This document shows positions 32,279 to 40,818 of a DNA stretch of 64,000 nucleotides, in pieces. The notes under the pieces were generated by a model, which saw nothing but the letters and a program-made list of their open reading frames with translations, was not told the origin of the DNA and did no database searches. The translations under genes and the position numbers were made by a program. Positions within the stretch are counted from its first letter, which is position 1. Each line of letters opens with the position of its first letter. This DNA is from Bog-473 sp963741995 (GTDB lineage: Bacteria; Actinomycetota; Acidimicrobiia; Acidimicrobiales; RAAP-2): NCBI GenBank assembly GCA_963741995.1, contig CAVUKI010000001.1, forward strand, positions 434,001 through 498,000, read 5' to 3'.

Positions 32279-33060
32279 CTTTCTCTGCCGGGGACCTGAC
32301 GTCCCCCCGTTCCCGGGAGCTCCCCGCCGGGCTGGCCGACCGGGTCCGGCCCACCACGCCGGTGGCCGGGCGGACCTTGCCGGTGCCCCCGCCCCTGGCC
32401 CCGCTCTTCCCGGCCGGCTCCTTGCGGCGGGGCACCACCACCACGGTGACGGGGCCACCCGGCCACGGTGCCACCACCCTGGCCCTGGCGCTCATGGCCG
32501 CGGCGTCGGCCGCCGGGAGCTGGTGTGCCGTCGTGGGCCTGGCCGACCCGGGGGTGGTGGCGGCCGCCGGCCTCGGGCTCGATCTGCGCCGGGTCGTCTT
32601 CGTCCCCCACCCCGGCAACGGGTGGGCCGAGGCGGCCGGTGACCTCCTCTCGGGGGTCGACGCCGTCCTGGTGCGCCCGCCCGGACGGGCCCGTCTGACC
32701 GCGGCGCGCCACCTGACGGCCCGCGCCCGCGAGCGCCAGGCGGCCCTCGTCGTCCTGCTCGAGGGCTCCGGTGCCTGGCCCGAGGGCGGGGACCTGGCGC
32801 TCTCGGTCGGGGCGGTCGAGTGGGAGGGCATCGGTCGTGGCCACGGGCACCTGCAGGGCCGCCGGGCCGAGGTGCGGGTCAGCGGGCGCCGGGCCGCCGG
32901 CCGCGTCAGCGAGTGCTCGCTCTGGCTTCCCGCCGGCTCGGGCGCGGTCGAGGGCGCGGAGGACGGGGACACGAAAGGCGGGGACACACACGTGCGGACC
33001 GGAGTGGAAGAGCGCGGGCTGGCGGGACTCGGTCCCGGCGATGGGCCGGAGGCGGCCTGA
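32272..33060 (+). CDS. imuA': ImuA'-like mutasome accessory protein
   Basis: A 262-residue RecA-fold-like protein. TVTGPPGHGATTLALALMAAA is a P-loop-like segment near residues 56-75 and WCAVVGLADPGVVAAAGLGLDL plus RVVFVPHP follow, as in the ImuA/SulA-related family. ImuA' recruits the other mutasome parts and contacts RecA during SOS mutagenesis. Identification rests on position, upstream of imuB and dnaE2, and the LexA box, as much as on sequence. ATG 32272 lies in that box. The C-terminal 40 residues are rich in Gly and acidic residues and look disordered. ImuB follows 19 bp downstream. Confidence 0.8.
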   Translation: MFAFSAGDLTSPRSRELPAGLADRVRPTTPVAGRTLPVPPPLAPLFPAGSLRRGTTTTVTGPPGHGATTLALALMAAASAAGSWCAVVGLADPGVVAAAGLGLDLRRVVFVPHPGNGWAEAAGDLLSGVDAVLVRPPGRARLTAARHLTARARERQAALVVLLEGSGAWPEGGDLALSVGAVEWEGIGRGHGHLQGRRAEVRVSGRRAAGRVSECSLWLPAGSGAVEGAEDGDTKGGDTHVRTGVEERGLAGLGPGDGPEAA

Positions 33061-33079
33061 GCGGAGCGGTGGAGAAGAA

Positions 33080-34171
33080 GTGGAACGGTTGGTCGTCATC
33101 CGGTGCCCCGAGCTCCTCGAGGAAGGGGCGAAAGGGGAGGAGGCCCGGCGGTTCGCCCGCGTGCTGGAGCGGGCCGGCGAGCTCTGCCCGTGGGTGCATC
33201 CGGTCCGCCTTGGGGTCAGCGCGCTGCCCGCCCGCGGCCCCGCCCGGTTCTTCGGTGGAGAGGAGGCGGTGGTGGCGCGCCTGGCCGGCATCGTGGGCGA
33301 GGACGCCACCATCGGCGTGGCCGACGGGCTCTTCGCGGCCATGTTGGCCGCCCGCTCTGGGCTGATCGTCCCCTCCGGGGGGACGGCGGACTTCCTCGGC
33401 CCCTGGTCGGTGGTCACGCTGGCCCGGCCCGACCTGGCCGTCACCTTGCAGCGGCTGGGGGTGACCACCCTGGCGCAGCTCGCTGCCCTTCCCGCGGGGA
33501 ACGTCTCGGACCGCTTCGGGGCGGACGCGGCCGGCTGCCACGCGGTGGCCCGGGGGGAGAGCGGGGAGCTGGCCGGGCTGCGCGACCGCGGCATCGGGCG
33601 GCGGCTCCGGGTGGCCCGGGGCGAGGATCCCGACCGGGGCTCTGACGTCCCGCCTCCCCCCTCCCAGCCCGGCTTCTTCGGCGGCGCTTCCGAGGCCGAC
33701 GCCCGGGCCGCCCGTTCCTTCGTCCGGGTACAGGAGCGCCTGGGGGTGGAGGCCGTGGTGATGGGCCGGGTGCGCGGCGGGCGGGATCCGGCCGGCCAGT
33801 CGGTACTGCTGCCCTGGGGCAGCCCCGAGGTGGAGGCATCGGCGGCCGGTGGGCCGTGGCCGGGGCGGGTCCCCCCGCCGGCGCCGACCGACGTACTGCG
33901 CGTGCCACTGCGCGCGGAGGTGGCCGACGCGGCCGGCCGCGCCGTCGAGGTGAGCGGGCGCGGGTTGCTCACCGGGGGCATCGAGCAGCTGTCGGTGGCG
34001 GGCGGTCCCTGGCAACCGGTCCTGGGGTGGGCCGGCCCCTGGCCGGTGACCGAGCGCTGGTGGTCGGTGCGCCGGCGCCGGGCCCGGCTGCAGTTGGTCA
34101 CGGCCGAGGGGGTGGCGCGCTTGTTGTGCACCGAGCGGGGGCAGTGGTGGGTGGAGGCCGTGTATGACTGA
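33080..34171 (+). CDS. imuB: ImuB, catalytically inactive Y-family polymerase homologue
   Basis: A 363-residue protein. It keeps Y-family features of the palm and little finger: LVVIRCPELLEEG, PVRLGVSALPARGPARFFGGEEA, GIVGEDATIGVADGLFAAMLAAR and LGVTTLAQLAALPAGNVSDRFG (helix-hairpin-helix). The catalytic acidic triad of polymerases such as DinB is not visible, as expected for ImuB, which acts as the hub that links DnaE2 to the beta clamp. It is shorter than many ImuB proteins (about 500 residues). GTG 33080 follows GGAGAAGAAG. It overlaps dnaE2 by 8 nt, implying coupled translation. Confidence 0.88.
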   Translation: MERLVVIRCPELLEEGAKGEEARRFARVLERAGELCPWVHPVRLGVSALPARGPARFFGGEEAVVARLAGIVGEDATIGVADGLFAAMLAARSGLIVPSGGTADFLGPWSVVTLARPDLAVTLQRLGVTTLAQLAALPAGNVSDRFGADAAGCHAVARGESGELAGLRDRGIGRRLRVARGEDPDRGSDVPPPPSQPGFFGGASEADARAARSFVRVQERLGVEAVVMGRVRGGRDPAGQSVLLPWGSPEVEASAAGGPWPGRVPPPAPTDVLRVPLRAEVADAAGRAVEVSGRGLLTGGIEQLSVAGGPWQPVLGWAGPWPVTERWWSVRRRRARLQLVTAEGVARLLCTERGQWWVEAVYD

Positions 34172-37100
34172 GTACGCCGAGCTGCACGCCCACTCGGGCT
34201 TCAGCTTTCTCGATGGCAGCAGCGACCCGGAGGAGCTGGTGGCCGAGGCGGACCGGCTCGGGTTGGCCGCACTGGCACTGACGGACCATCACGGCTTCTA
34301 CGGCGTGGTGCGCTTCGCCGAGGCGGCGCGGGTGTCCGGGCTGCCGACCGTCTTCGGCACCGAGGTGACGCTGGCGCCGGCCAGCGCGCGTACCGGCGAG
34401 CCCGACCCGACCGGCACGCATCTCGTGCTGCTGGCCCGGGACCCCGACGGGTACGCGCGGCTGTCCACCGTGCTGGCCGACGCGCATCTCGAAGGTGGGG
34501 AGAAGGGCAAGCCCGTCTTCACCCTCGACGCGCTCGCCCGCGCCGCGGGGGACCGTTGGCTGGTGCTGAGCGGCTGCCGGAAGGGGGCGGTCCCGGCCGC
34601 GCTGATGGACGCCGGCCCTCGGGCCGCCTCCCGGGAAGTGGGACGCCTGGTCGACGCGTTCGGGCGCGCCAATGTCGCGCTGGAGCTGTGGGACCACGGC
34701 GACCCGCTCGACACGGTGCGCAACGACGCGCTGGCCCGCCTCGCCGTCGAGTGGGGTGTCGACGCTGTGGCCACCAACAACGTGCACTACGCCACGCCCG
34801 CCGGCTTCCGGCTGGCCACCACGCTCGCCGCCGTGCGGGCGCGCCGCCCCTTGGCCGAGCTGGAGGGCTGGCTGCCCTCGGCCCCCGCCGCCTGCCTGCG
34901 TTCGGCGGCCGAGCAGTCCCGGCGCTTCGCCCGCTGGCCCGGTGTGGTCGAGCGGGCCGCCGAGCTCGGGCGCGCCTGTGCCTTCGACCTGCGCCTGGTC
35001 GCGCCGCGGCTGCCCGACTTCCCCGTCCCCGCAGGGATGGACGAGCAGGGCTACCTGCGTCAGCTGGTGGCCGAGGGGGCCACGGCGCGCTACGGGCCAC
35101 CCGGGGCCGAGCGCGTGCCGGGCGCCTGGAAGCAGATTGAGCACGAGCTCGCGGTGATCGGCCAGCTGGGCTTCGCCGGCTACTTCCTCGTGGTGTGGGA
35201 CATCGCGCAGGTGTGCCGGCGCCTCAACATCTACTGCCAGGGCCGCGGCTCGGCGGCCAACTCGGCCGTGTGTTACGCGCTCGGCGTGACCAACGTCGAC
35301 GCCGTCGACCTCGGGCTGTTGTTCGAGCGCTTTCTCTCACCGGCGCGTGACGGGCCGCCGGACATCGACGTGGACATCGAGTCGGAGCGACGCGAGGAGG
35401 TCATTCAGTACGTCTATGAGCGCTACGGCCGCCGGCACGCGGCCCAGGTGGCCAATGTCATCACCTACCGGCCGCGCTCGGCGGTGCGCGACGTGGGCAA
35501 GGCGTTCGGGTTCACGCAGGAGCAGGTGGATGCCTGGTCGGCCGGCATCGACGCCGGGCACGGGCGCGGCATCTCGTCCGCCGCCGCCGTGGAAGAGGTG
35601 TCGGAGGCCCAGGGCGGCGGGGTGCCGCCGCTGGTGGCCGAGCTGGCGGCCGAGGCGCTGGACCGGCCGCGCCACCTCGGCATCCACTCGGCCGGCATGG
35701 TGCTGTGCGACCGGCCGGTGGTCGAGGTGTGCCCGGTGGAGTGGGGGCGCATGCCGGGGCGCAGCGTGCTGCAGTGGGACAAGGACGACTGCGCCGCCAT
35801 CGGGTTGGTGAAATTCGACCTGCTCGGCCTCGGCATGCTCGAGGCGCTGCATCGCATGGTCGACCTGGTCTACGCCTTCTACGGGGTGGAGATCGACCTG
35901 GGGCAGCTGCCGCAGGAGCCGGCCGTCTACGACCTGCTGTGCCGGGCCGACACGGTCGGGGTGTTCCAGGTCGAGAGCCGGGCCCAGATGGGGACCCTGC
36001 CCCGGGTGGCGCCGCGCGAGTTCTACGACATCGCCATTGAGGTGGCGCTCATCCGGCCCGGCCCCATTCAGGGTCACGCGGTGAACCCCTACATCCGCCG
36101 CCGCCGGGGCGAGGAGGAGGTCACCTACCTCCATCCGCTGCTCGAGCCGATCCTCAAGCGCACGCTCGGGGTCCCGCTCTTCCAGGAGCAGCTGATGGAG
36201 ATGGCTGTGGCCATCGCCGGCTTCAGCGCGGCCGACGCCGACGAGTTGCGCCAGGCCATGGCGGCCAAGCGCTCGGCGGCGCGCATGGAGAAGATGCGGG
36301 AACGGCTCTTCAACGGCATGGCAGAGCGCGGCGTGACGGGCGCGGTGGCGGACCAGGTCTTCGATGCCCTGGCCGCCTTCGCCAACTTCGGCTTCCCCGA
36401 GTCGCACTCGGTGTCGTTCGCGCACCTGGTGTATTCCTCGGCCTGGTTGAAGCTGCATTACCCGGCGGCGTTCACCGCGGGGCTCTTGAACTCGCAGCCC
36501 ATGGGCTTCTGGTCGCCCCAGTCGCTGGTGGCCGACGCCCGCCGGCACGGGGTGCGTGTGCGCCGGCCGCACGTGAACCGCTCCGAGGTGGGGGCGTCGT
36601 TGGAGCGCAGCAGCCCGGGGGAGGCGGTGCTGCGTCTCGGGCTGGGGTCGGTGCGCGGGGTGGGTGACGCCACGGCGGCCCGCATCGTGGCCCGGCGCCC
36701 CTGGACCGGCGGCGAGGACCTGGTGCGGCGGGCGGGCGCGACCCAGGCGCAGCTCGAGACGTTGGCCGCCGCCGGCGCGCTCGACCCCGAGGTGCCCGAG
36801 CGTGCAGACGGGAAGGGGGAAGGGGAGAGCCGCGGCACGACGGCTTCCCGGCGCCGGCTGGTGTGGGCGGCCGGCGCGGCGGCCCAGGGCACGCCGGACC
36901 GCCTGCCGGGGATCGTGGTGGGGGCCGAGGCGCCGAGGCTGCCCACGCCCAGCCTTTACGACTCGGTGGGCGATGACCTGTGGGCGCTGGGCCTGGCACC
37001 CGAGCGCACGGCCATGCATCTCGCCCGGGAGCGGCTCGAGGCCATGGACGTGCGGACGGCGGTCGCGCTGGAGGCGTGTGTCGACGGCGAGCGGGCCTCC

Positions 37101-37364
37101 GTGGCCGGCGTGGTGACCCACCGCCAGCATCCCGAGACGGCCCGGGGCGCGGTGTTCGTCAACCTGGAGGACGAGACGGGCCATGTGAACGTGGTCTTCT
37201 CCCGCGGGGCTTGGGCCCGTTGGAAGCACGTGGCCCGCCACACGCCTGTGTTGTTGATCCGCGGGCGCGTGCGCAAGGGGCAGGGCGCGGTCAGCTTCGA
37301 CGCCGAACGGGTAGAGGCGCTGGTGGTGGGGACGGCGGTGCCGGCGAGCCGCGACTTTCGCTGA
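34164..37364 (+). CDS. dnaE2: Error-prone DNA polymerase DnaE2 (ImuC)
   Basis: A 1066-residue C-family DNA polymerase. The N-terminal PHP domain begins YAELHAHSGFSFLDGSSDPEELV. The polymerase palm carries PDIDVDIE (Asp400, Asp402, Asp404) and KFDLLGLGML (Asp552), giving the three catalytic Asp residues. A helix-hairpin-helix region follows, and an OB fold near the C-terminus reads GVVTHRQHPETARGAVFVNLEDETG. The length and absence of the alpha-subunit C-terminal extension distinguish it from replicative DnaE1. It carries out SOS-induced translesion synthesis with ImuA' and ImuB. ATG overlaps imuB. The gene ends without a recognisable terminator 38 bp before the EthD-like gene. Confidence 0.95.
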   Translation: MTEYAELHAHSGFSFLDGSSDPEELVAEADRLGLAALALTDHHGFYGVVRFAEAARVSGLPTVFGTEVTLAPASARTGEPDPTGTHLVLLARDPDGYARLSTVLADAHLEGGEKGKPVFTLDALARAAGDRWLVLSGCRKGAVPAALMDAGPRAASREVGRLVDAFGRANVALELWDHGDPLDTVRNDALARLAVEWGVDAVATNNVHYATPAGFRLATTLAAVRARRPLAELEGWLPSAPAACLRSAAEQSRRFARWPGVVERAAELGRACAFDLRLVAPRLPDFPVPAGMDEQGYLRQLVAEGATARYGPPGAERVPGAWKQIEHELAVIGQLGFAGYFLVVWDIAQVCRRLNIYCQGRGSAANSAVCYALGVTNVDAVDLGLLFERFLSPARDGPPDIDVDIESERREEVIQYVYERYGRRHAAQVANVITYRPRSAVRDVGKAFGFTQEQVDAWSAGIDAGHGRGISSAAAVEEVSEAQGGGVPPLVAELAAEALDRPRHLGIHSAGMVLCDRPVVEVCPVEWGRMPGRSVLQWDKDDCAAIGLVKFDLLGLGMLEALHRMVDLVYAFYGVEIDLGQLPQEPAVYDLLCRADTVGVFQVESRAQMGTLPRVAPREFYDIAIEVALIRPGPIQGHAVNPYIRRRRGEEEVTYLHPLLEPILKRTLGVPLFQEQLMEMAVAIAGFSAADADELRQAMAAKRSAARMEKMRERLFNGMAERGVTGAVADQVFDALAAFANFGFPESHSVSFAHLVYSSAWLKLHYPAAFTAGLLNSQPMGFWSPQSLVADARRHGVRVRRPHVNRSEVGASLERSSPGEAVLRLGLGSVRGVGDATAARIVARRPWTGGEDLVRRAGATQAQLETLAAAGALDPEVPERADGKGEGESRGTTASRRRLVWAAGAAAQGTPDRLPGIVVGAEAPRLPTPSLYDSVGDDLWALGLAPERTAMHLARERLEAMDVRTAVALEACVDGERASVAGVVTHRQHPETARGAVFVNLEDETGHVNVVFSRGAWARWKHVARHTPVLLIRGRVRKGQGAVSFDAERVEALVVGTAVPASRDFR

Positions 37365-37402
37365 CCTGGCAGACTGGCCGACACTCGAGCAAGGAGCCTG
37401 CG

Positions 37403-37690
37403 ATGATCCGTGTGTCCGTGTTCTACCCGTCGGCCGAGGGCGCGACGTTCGACCACGACTACTACCGCGAGAAGCACGTGCCGCTGTGTGTCCGCACCTG
37501 GAATCCCGCGAGCGCCGAGATCGACAAGGGCATCGACGGCCCCAACGTGGCGGCGGTGCACCTGACGTTCGAGTCGCTCGACGCGCTGCAACAGGCCATG
37601 GCCTCGGAGGGCACGGCCGAGATCCTCGCCGACGTCGCCAACTACACGACCATCGCGCCCGTCCTGCAGACGAGCGAAATCGTCGACTGA
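37403..37690 (+). CDS. EthD family protein
   Basis: A 95-residue ferredoxin-like protein. MIRVSVFYPSAEGATFDHDYYREKHVPL is the EthD signature with the conserved His, and the C-terminal NYTTIAPVLQTSEI is the usual ending. EthD proteins accompany degradative or biosynthetic oxygenases; the original member supports ethyl tert-butyl ether breakdown. AAGGAG lies 9 nt before the ATG. The VOC gene starts 26 bp downstream on the same strand, so co-transcription is likely. Confidence 0.88.
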   Translation: MIRVSVFYPSAEGATFDHDYYREKHVPLCVRTWNPASAEIDKGIDGPNVAAVHLTFESLDALQQAMASEGTAEILADVANYTTIAPVLQTSEIVD

Positions 37691-37716
37691 CCACCACCGC
37701 AGAGAGGGGAACGACC

Positions 37717-38184
37717 GTGCTGCTCAAGGGTCTCAACCACGTCGCTGTCATCACCAACGACGCCACCCGACTGAACGACTTCTACCGCGACGTCTTCGAC
37801 GCCGAGATCCTCCGGGACGGGCCCGAGCCCCTGCCCGACAGAGAGGGGCCCCGCCTCTCCATCATCAAGATCGGCGACTGGGCCGAGCTCAACGTCTTCG
37901 AGATAGAAGGCAACAGCGAGGCTGACCGCCAGACGCCGATGTTCGGCCGCGGCCGGCTGGACCACCTGGCCTTGCAGGCGGCCTCGGTCGGGGACTTCGA
38001 GACGATCCGCGAGCGCCTCATGGCCCTCGGCGCGGCAGACGACTTCGTCACCGACTTCGGGCCCATGCTCAGCCTCTTCTTCCGGGACCCCGACGGGCTC
38101 GAGTGCGAGGTCTGCGTCGAGAACCCCGATGCGGTGCCCGGAGTCTTCCACGGGCCCGGAACCCCGGCGGCGCGTTACTCCTGA
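37717..38184 (+). CDS. VOC (glyoxalase/bleomycin resistance) superfamily protein
   Basis: A 155-residue protein with two beta-alpha-beta-beta-beta units. Metal-site residues are plausibly the His of LNHVAVIT, the His of LDHLALQ and the Glu of DGLECEVCV. FYRDVFDAEIL and LSLFFRDPDGLECEV are typical VOC segments. Activities in this superfamily range from isomerases to extradiol dioxygenases and drug binding; none is indicated. GTG 37717 is preceded by GAGAGGGG. It follows the EthD gene and precedes the SnoaL-like gene by 16 bp. Confidence 0.87.
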   Translation: MLLKGLNHVAVITNDATRLNDFYRDVFDAEILRDGPEPLPDREGPRLSIIKIGDWAELNVFEIEGNSEADRQTPMFGRGRLDHLALQAASVGDFETIRERLMALGAADDFVTDFGPMLSLFFRDPDGLECEVCVENPDAVPGVFHGPGTPAARYS

Positions 38185-38200
38185 TCGCCGGCGAACGCAC

Positions 38201-38611
38201 GTGAACGACGTGGAGGCGATCAAGCAGCTGAAGGCGCGCTACTTCCGGACGATGGACACTCAGGACTGGGCCGGCATGCGCCAGGTGTTCAGCGACGACG
38301 TGGTCATGGACACGACTGACTCCGGCGGCGGCATCGTCACCGGCGCCGATTCGTTCGTCACATACCTGCAGGAGACGCTGGCCGGTGCCGTCACCGTGCA
38401 CCACGGCCACATGCCCGAAATCACCCTCACCTCACCCACCACCGCGACCGGCATCTGGGCGCTCCACGACGAGATCGTGTGGCCGGACGGCACCCGGATG
38501 CGGGGCGACGGCCACTACCACGAGACCTACGAACGGGTCGGGGGGGAGTGGCGGATCGCGTCATCGACCCTGACCCGCCTGCGGATGGATCTCGCCGGGC
38601 CCGCTTCCTAA
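38201..38611 (+). CDS. SnoaL-like (NTF2-fold) domain protein
   Basis: A 136-residue NTF2-like protein. VEAIKQLKARYFRTMDTQDWAGMRQVFSDDVVMDTT is the standard opening of SnoaL_4-type proteins, and GHYHETYERVGGEWRIASSTLTRLR the closing strands. Family members are cyclases, isomerases, dehydratases or non-enzymatic binding proteins. GTG 38201 is the plausible start. The gene ends the short EthD-VOC-SnoaL series; its stop codon overlaps the stop of the convergent 339-residue protein by two bases. Confidence 0.87.
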   Translation: MNDVEAIKQLKARYFRTMDTQDWAGMRQVFSDDVVMDTTDSGGGIVTGADSFVTYLQETLAGAVTVHHGHMPEITLTSPTTATGIWALHDEIVWPDGTRMRGDGHYHETYERVGGEWRIASSTLTRLRMDLAGPAS

Positions 38612-39627
38612 TCTCTAGCACAGCTCTGACCGGCACGCTCAATCGTAAGCAGACGGGCGTTGACCTCGCGGCACTTCGCCATCAGTTCGGGCAGATGCTC
38701 GAGCCGGGCGAGGACCCCAATGTCGGATGGCTTGTTGATGACGGTCTCGATTCGAAATGCCCTCCCCTCCTTCAGGTACTGCTTGACCCGGCTGTGCTTG
38801 TAGGCGAAGTCCATCTTCACCTCGGTCCCCGGCCCGAAGACCCTGGTCCGGAACTGCTTGGAGATCACGCGACCGCGCCGGTCGCGGCCGAACACGGCGT
38901 GGACCTCTTCGGGTCGGCCGATGCCGATGTTGTCCGCCACGAGGGCCTCGAAGAACCGCCGGGCGCGGCGGGGATCGTCCAGCACGAGCGTGCGGGACAT
39001 CTCGACTTGTCGCATCGAGAGCTCCCACCAATAGCCCGCCTCCCGGTCTGCCGCGGTGAACGGTGTCGGGACGGCCTCGATCCACCGGTCGAAGAACCCC
39101 TGCACGTCGTCGGGCCCGAACCCTCGGCAGATCTCGGCCAGCTCGTCGGGATCGTCGCAGGAGGCGAGCCCGTTGGCCAGCGCCGTGTAGCCGACTCCCG
39201 CATGGTCGAGCTGGCGCTTGGCCCACTCATGCCCGTTGATCCAGACCTTGGCCGGATAGGGGAAGTACGTGCAGATCTTGATGAACCCGACCCCGAACTC
39301 AGGGTCGAGCACGTAGAAGTAGTAGGTGCCGACCCGACGCGACGACTTGGTGAAATCGAAGCTCACGACACCGGGAGTGTCGGATCGGTTCCGGCCGCCG
39401 AAGACCCACTGGTACTCCTGGGCCGCCACGATGGCCACCACCCCGAACCTGCCCTCCGCCTCGGCCGCCTCGACGTAGGGCCGCACATGGTCGATCTTGC
39501 GGTCGTCCCACCGCGACCGATCAGGCTTGTTCAACCGCAGGATCGGGACGCCGTTGGCCTCCGCGAACGCCTTCACCTCGCGGACGAACCGGTTACCGAT
39601 CTGAGAGAAGAGCGCCGGCGACGGCAC
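38608..39627 (-). CDS. Unrecognised 339-aa protein (actinobacterial unknown family)
   Basis: A 339-residue cytosolic protein with no signal peptide. It is rich in aromatic and charged residues. Notable segments are IGNRFVREVKAFAEANGVPILRL, RVGTYYFYVLDPEFGVGFIKIC, PYPAKVWINGHEWAKRQL, AGYWWELSMRQVEMSRTL, the KHSRVKQYLKEGRAFRIETVINKP element and a C-terminal ERAGQSCARD. I have a memory of similar proteins annotated as hypothetical in many Actinobacteria, sometimes in several copies per genome, but cannot verify it. The His, Glu and Arg content could form a nuclease-like or nucleic-acid-binding site; that is speculation. GTG 39627 comes directly after an in-frame stop, so the protein may lack a few N-terminal residues. 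Confidence 0.75.
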   Translation of the reverse strand: MPSPALFSQIGNRFVREVKAFAEANGVPILRLNKPDRSRWDDRKIDHVRPYVEAAEAEGRFGVVAIVAAQEYQWVFGGRNRSDTPGVVSFDFTKSSRRVGTYYFYVLDPEFGVGFIKICTYFPYPAKVWINGHEWAKRQLDHAGVGYTALANGLASCDDPDELAEICRGFGPDDVQGFFDRWIEAVPTPFTAADREAGYWWELSMRQVEMSRTLVLDDPRRARRFFEALVADNIGIGRPEEVHAVFGRDRRGRVISKQFRTRVFGPGTEVKMDFAYKHSRVKQYLKEGRAFRIETVINKPSDIGVLARLEHLPELMAKCREVNARLLTIERAGQSCARD

Positions 39628-39689
39628 CGTTGTGTGTCACGAATGTGGTGACCCGGTCGAGGGTCGCTTGGCGGCGGTACTCTAGCGAC

Positions 39690-40238
39690 ATGGGGCCCCT
39701 TCGGTACTCCATCAACGTCACGTTGGACGGGTGTTGCCACCATCGTGCAATCCCCACGGGCGAAGACTTGCATCGTCACGCGGCCGAGAGCCTCAACCAG
39801 GCCGACGCCCTTCTCTTTGGCCGGGTGACGTTCGAAATGATGGAATCAGCGTGGCGGCCGCCGGCACCGACGGGAACGAGACCTGATTGGATGGAGCCCT
39901 TCGCCCAGACGATCAACGCGGCAAAGAAGTACGTCGTGTCGAGCACCCTGGAACAGGTCGATTGGAACGCGGAGCTCGTACGCGGCGATCTGGACAGCGC
40001 CGTTCAGCAACTCAAGCGGGAGTCGGTCAAGGGACTGTTCGTGGGAGGCGTGAGGCTCCCCCAGGCGTTGACGGAGCTGGGATTGATCGATGAGTACGAG
40101 TTCGTGGTGCATCCCAGGCTCGCGGGCCACGGGCCGACATTGTTCGCGGGGCTCTCGAAGCACGTCGACTTGAAGCTCGTCAGCCGACTGGAGTTCGGTT
40201 CGGGGGCAGTGGCGATGCAGTACGAGCCGAGCCGGTAG
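39690..40238 (+). CDS. Dihydrofolate reductase family protein (RibD C-terminal-like)
   Basis: A 182-residue protein of the DHFR/RibD_C fold. RYSINVTLDGCCHH, ADALLFGRVTFEMMESAW, KKYVVSSTLEQVDWN and GLFVGGVRLPQALTELGLIDEYEFVVHP follow the family in order. Such proteins bind NADPH; the true substrate is usually not folate. The ATG lies 6 nt after a TACTCT -10-like box, so it is probably leaderless. It is divergent from the 339-residue protein. Confidence 0.87.
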   Translation: MGPLRYSINVTLDGCCHHRAIPTGEDLHRHAAESLNQADALLFGRVTFEMMESAWRPPAPTGTRPDWMEPFAQTINAAKKYVVSSTLEQVDWNAELVRGDLDSAVQQLKRESVKGLFVGGVRLPQALTELGLIDEYEFVVHPRLAGHGPTLFAGLSKHVDLKLVSRLEFGSGAVAMQYEPSR

Positions 40239-40305
40239 CCATCGGGCTTGCCGGCGCGACACGCCACGAGAGGTCCGGGGCCGAATCGATACCCGGCCTA
40301 GCGCC

Positions 40306-40752
40306 CTACGCGCTGGTGGAGCCGAGCGCTGCGGTGATGTCGTTGATCGCGGCCTGTTCGGCCTCGCTCACGTCGACGCCGTGCTCCCGGTGGGCGGCGG
40401 CGACGCGGTGCGACAGCGTGACGATGAAGCGGCGGTACTCGTCGACCTCTTCGGGCGTCGCCTTCGTCTGGAGCAGCGCGACGGATTCACGAAGGTGCTG
40501 CAGCCCGTGCTGCTTCAGCTCCTCCATGGAGTGGTAGTGCGTGTGATCCCGCTCAGGCTTTGCCGCGACGATCGCATCGAGCAGTTCGCTGTTGCCGTGC
40601 TGCTTGCGGGCTTCCACGTAGGCCTTGGCCATGGCGATCGTCTCGCGGAATGAGCCGCCGTGCTGGGCGGTGACCACGATCATCCCCGCGCTCGGTGGTG
40701 CTTCGAGGACCAGCTCCCATTCCTCTGTCGTGAAATCAGACTTCGCGGTCAT
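40306..40752 (-). CDS. Hypothetical helical protein (148 aa)
   Basis: A 148-residue, mostly helical protein. FTTEEWELVLEAPPSAGMIVVTAQHGGSFRETIAMAKAY is followed by charged amphipathic helices, with His-rich DHTHYHSMEELKQHG in the centre, and it ends DVSEAEQAAINDITAALG. There is no signal peptide or membrane segment. From memory a group of stress-related actinobacterial proteins shares the FTxEEW-xL opening, but I do not assign a family. ATG at 40752 is the natural start. Reads in the same direction as the repeat protein and DinB genes. Confidence 0.7.
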   Translation of the reverse strand: MTAKSDFTTEEWELVLEAPPSAGMIVVTAQHGGSFRETIAMAKAYVEARKQHGNSELLDAIVAAKPERDHTHYHSMEELKQHGLQHLRESVALLQTKATPEEVDEYRRFIVTLSHRVAAAHREHGVDVSEAEQAAINDITAALGSTSA

Positions 40753-40818
40753 GGCGATGCTCCAATCTTTTCTCGATGGTCGCACCGTAGTGGTTGACGA
40801 CTCGGGCTGCCGCAGGCG

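Noticed and set aside
37403..38611. EthD-VOC-SnoaL genes as a polyketide biosynthetic cluster
   Set aside because: No ketosynthase, acyl carrier protein or oxygenase is nearby; the three small proteins alone do not support it.
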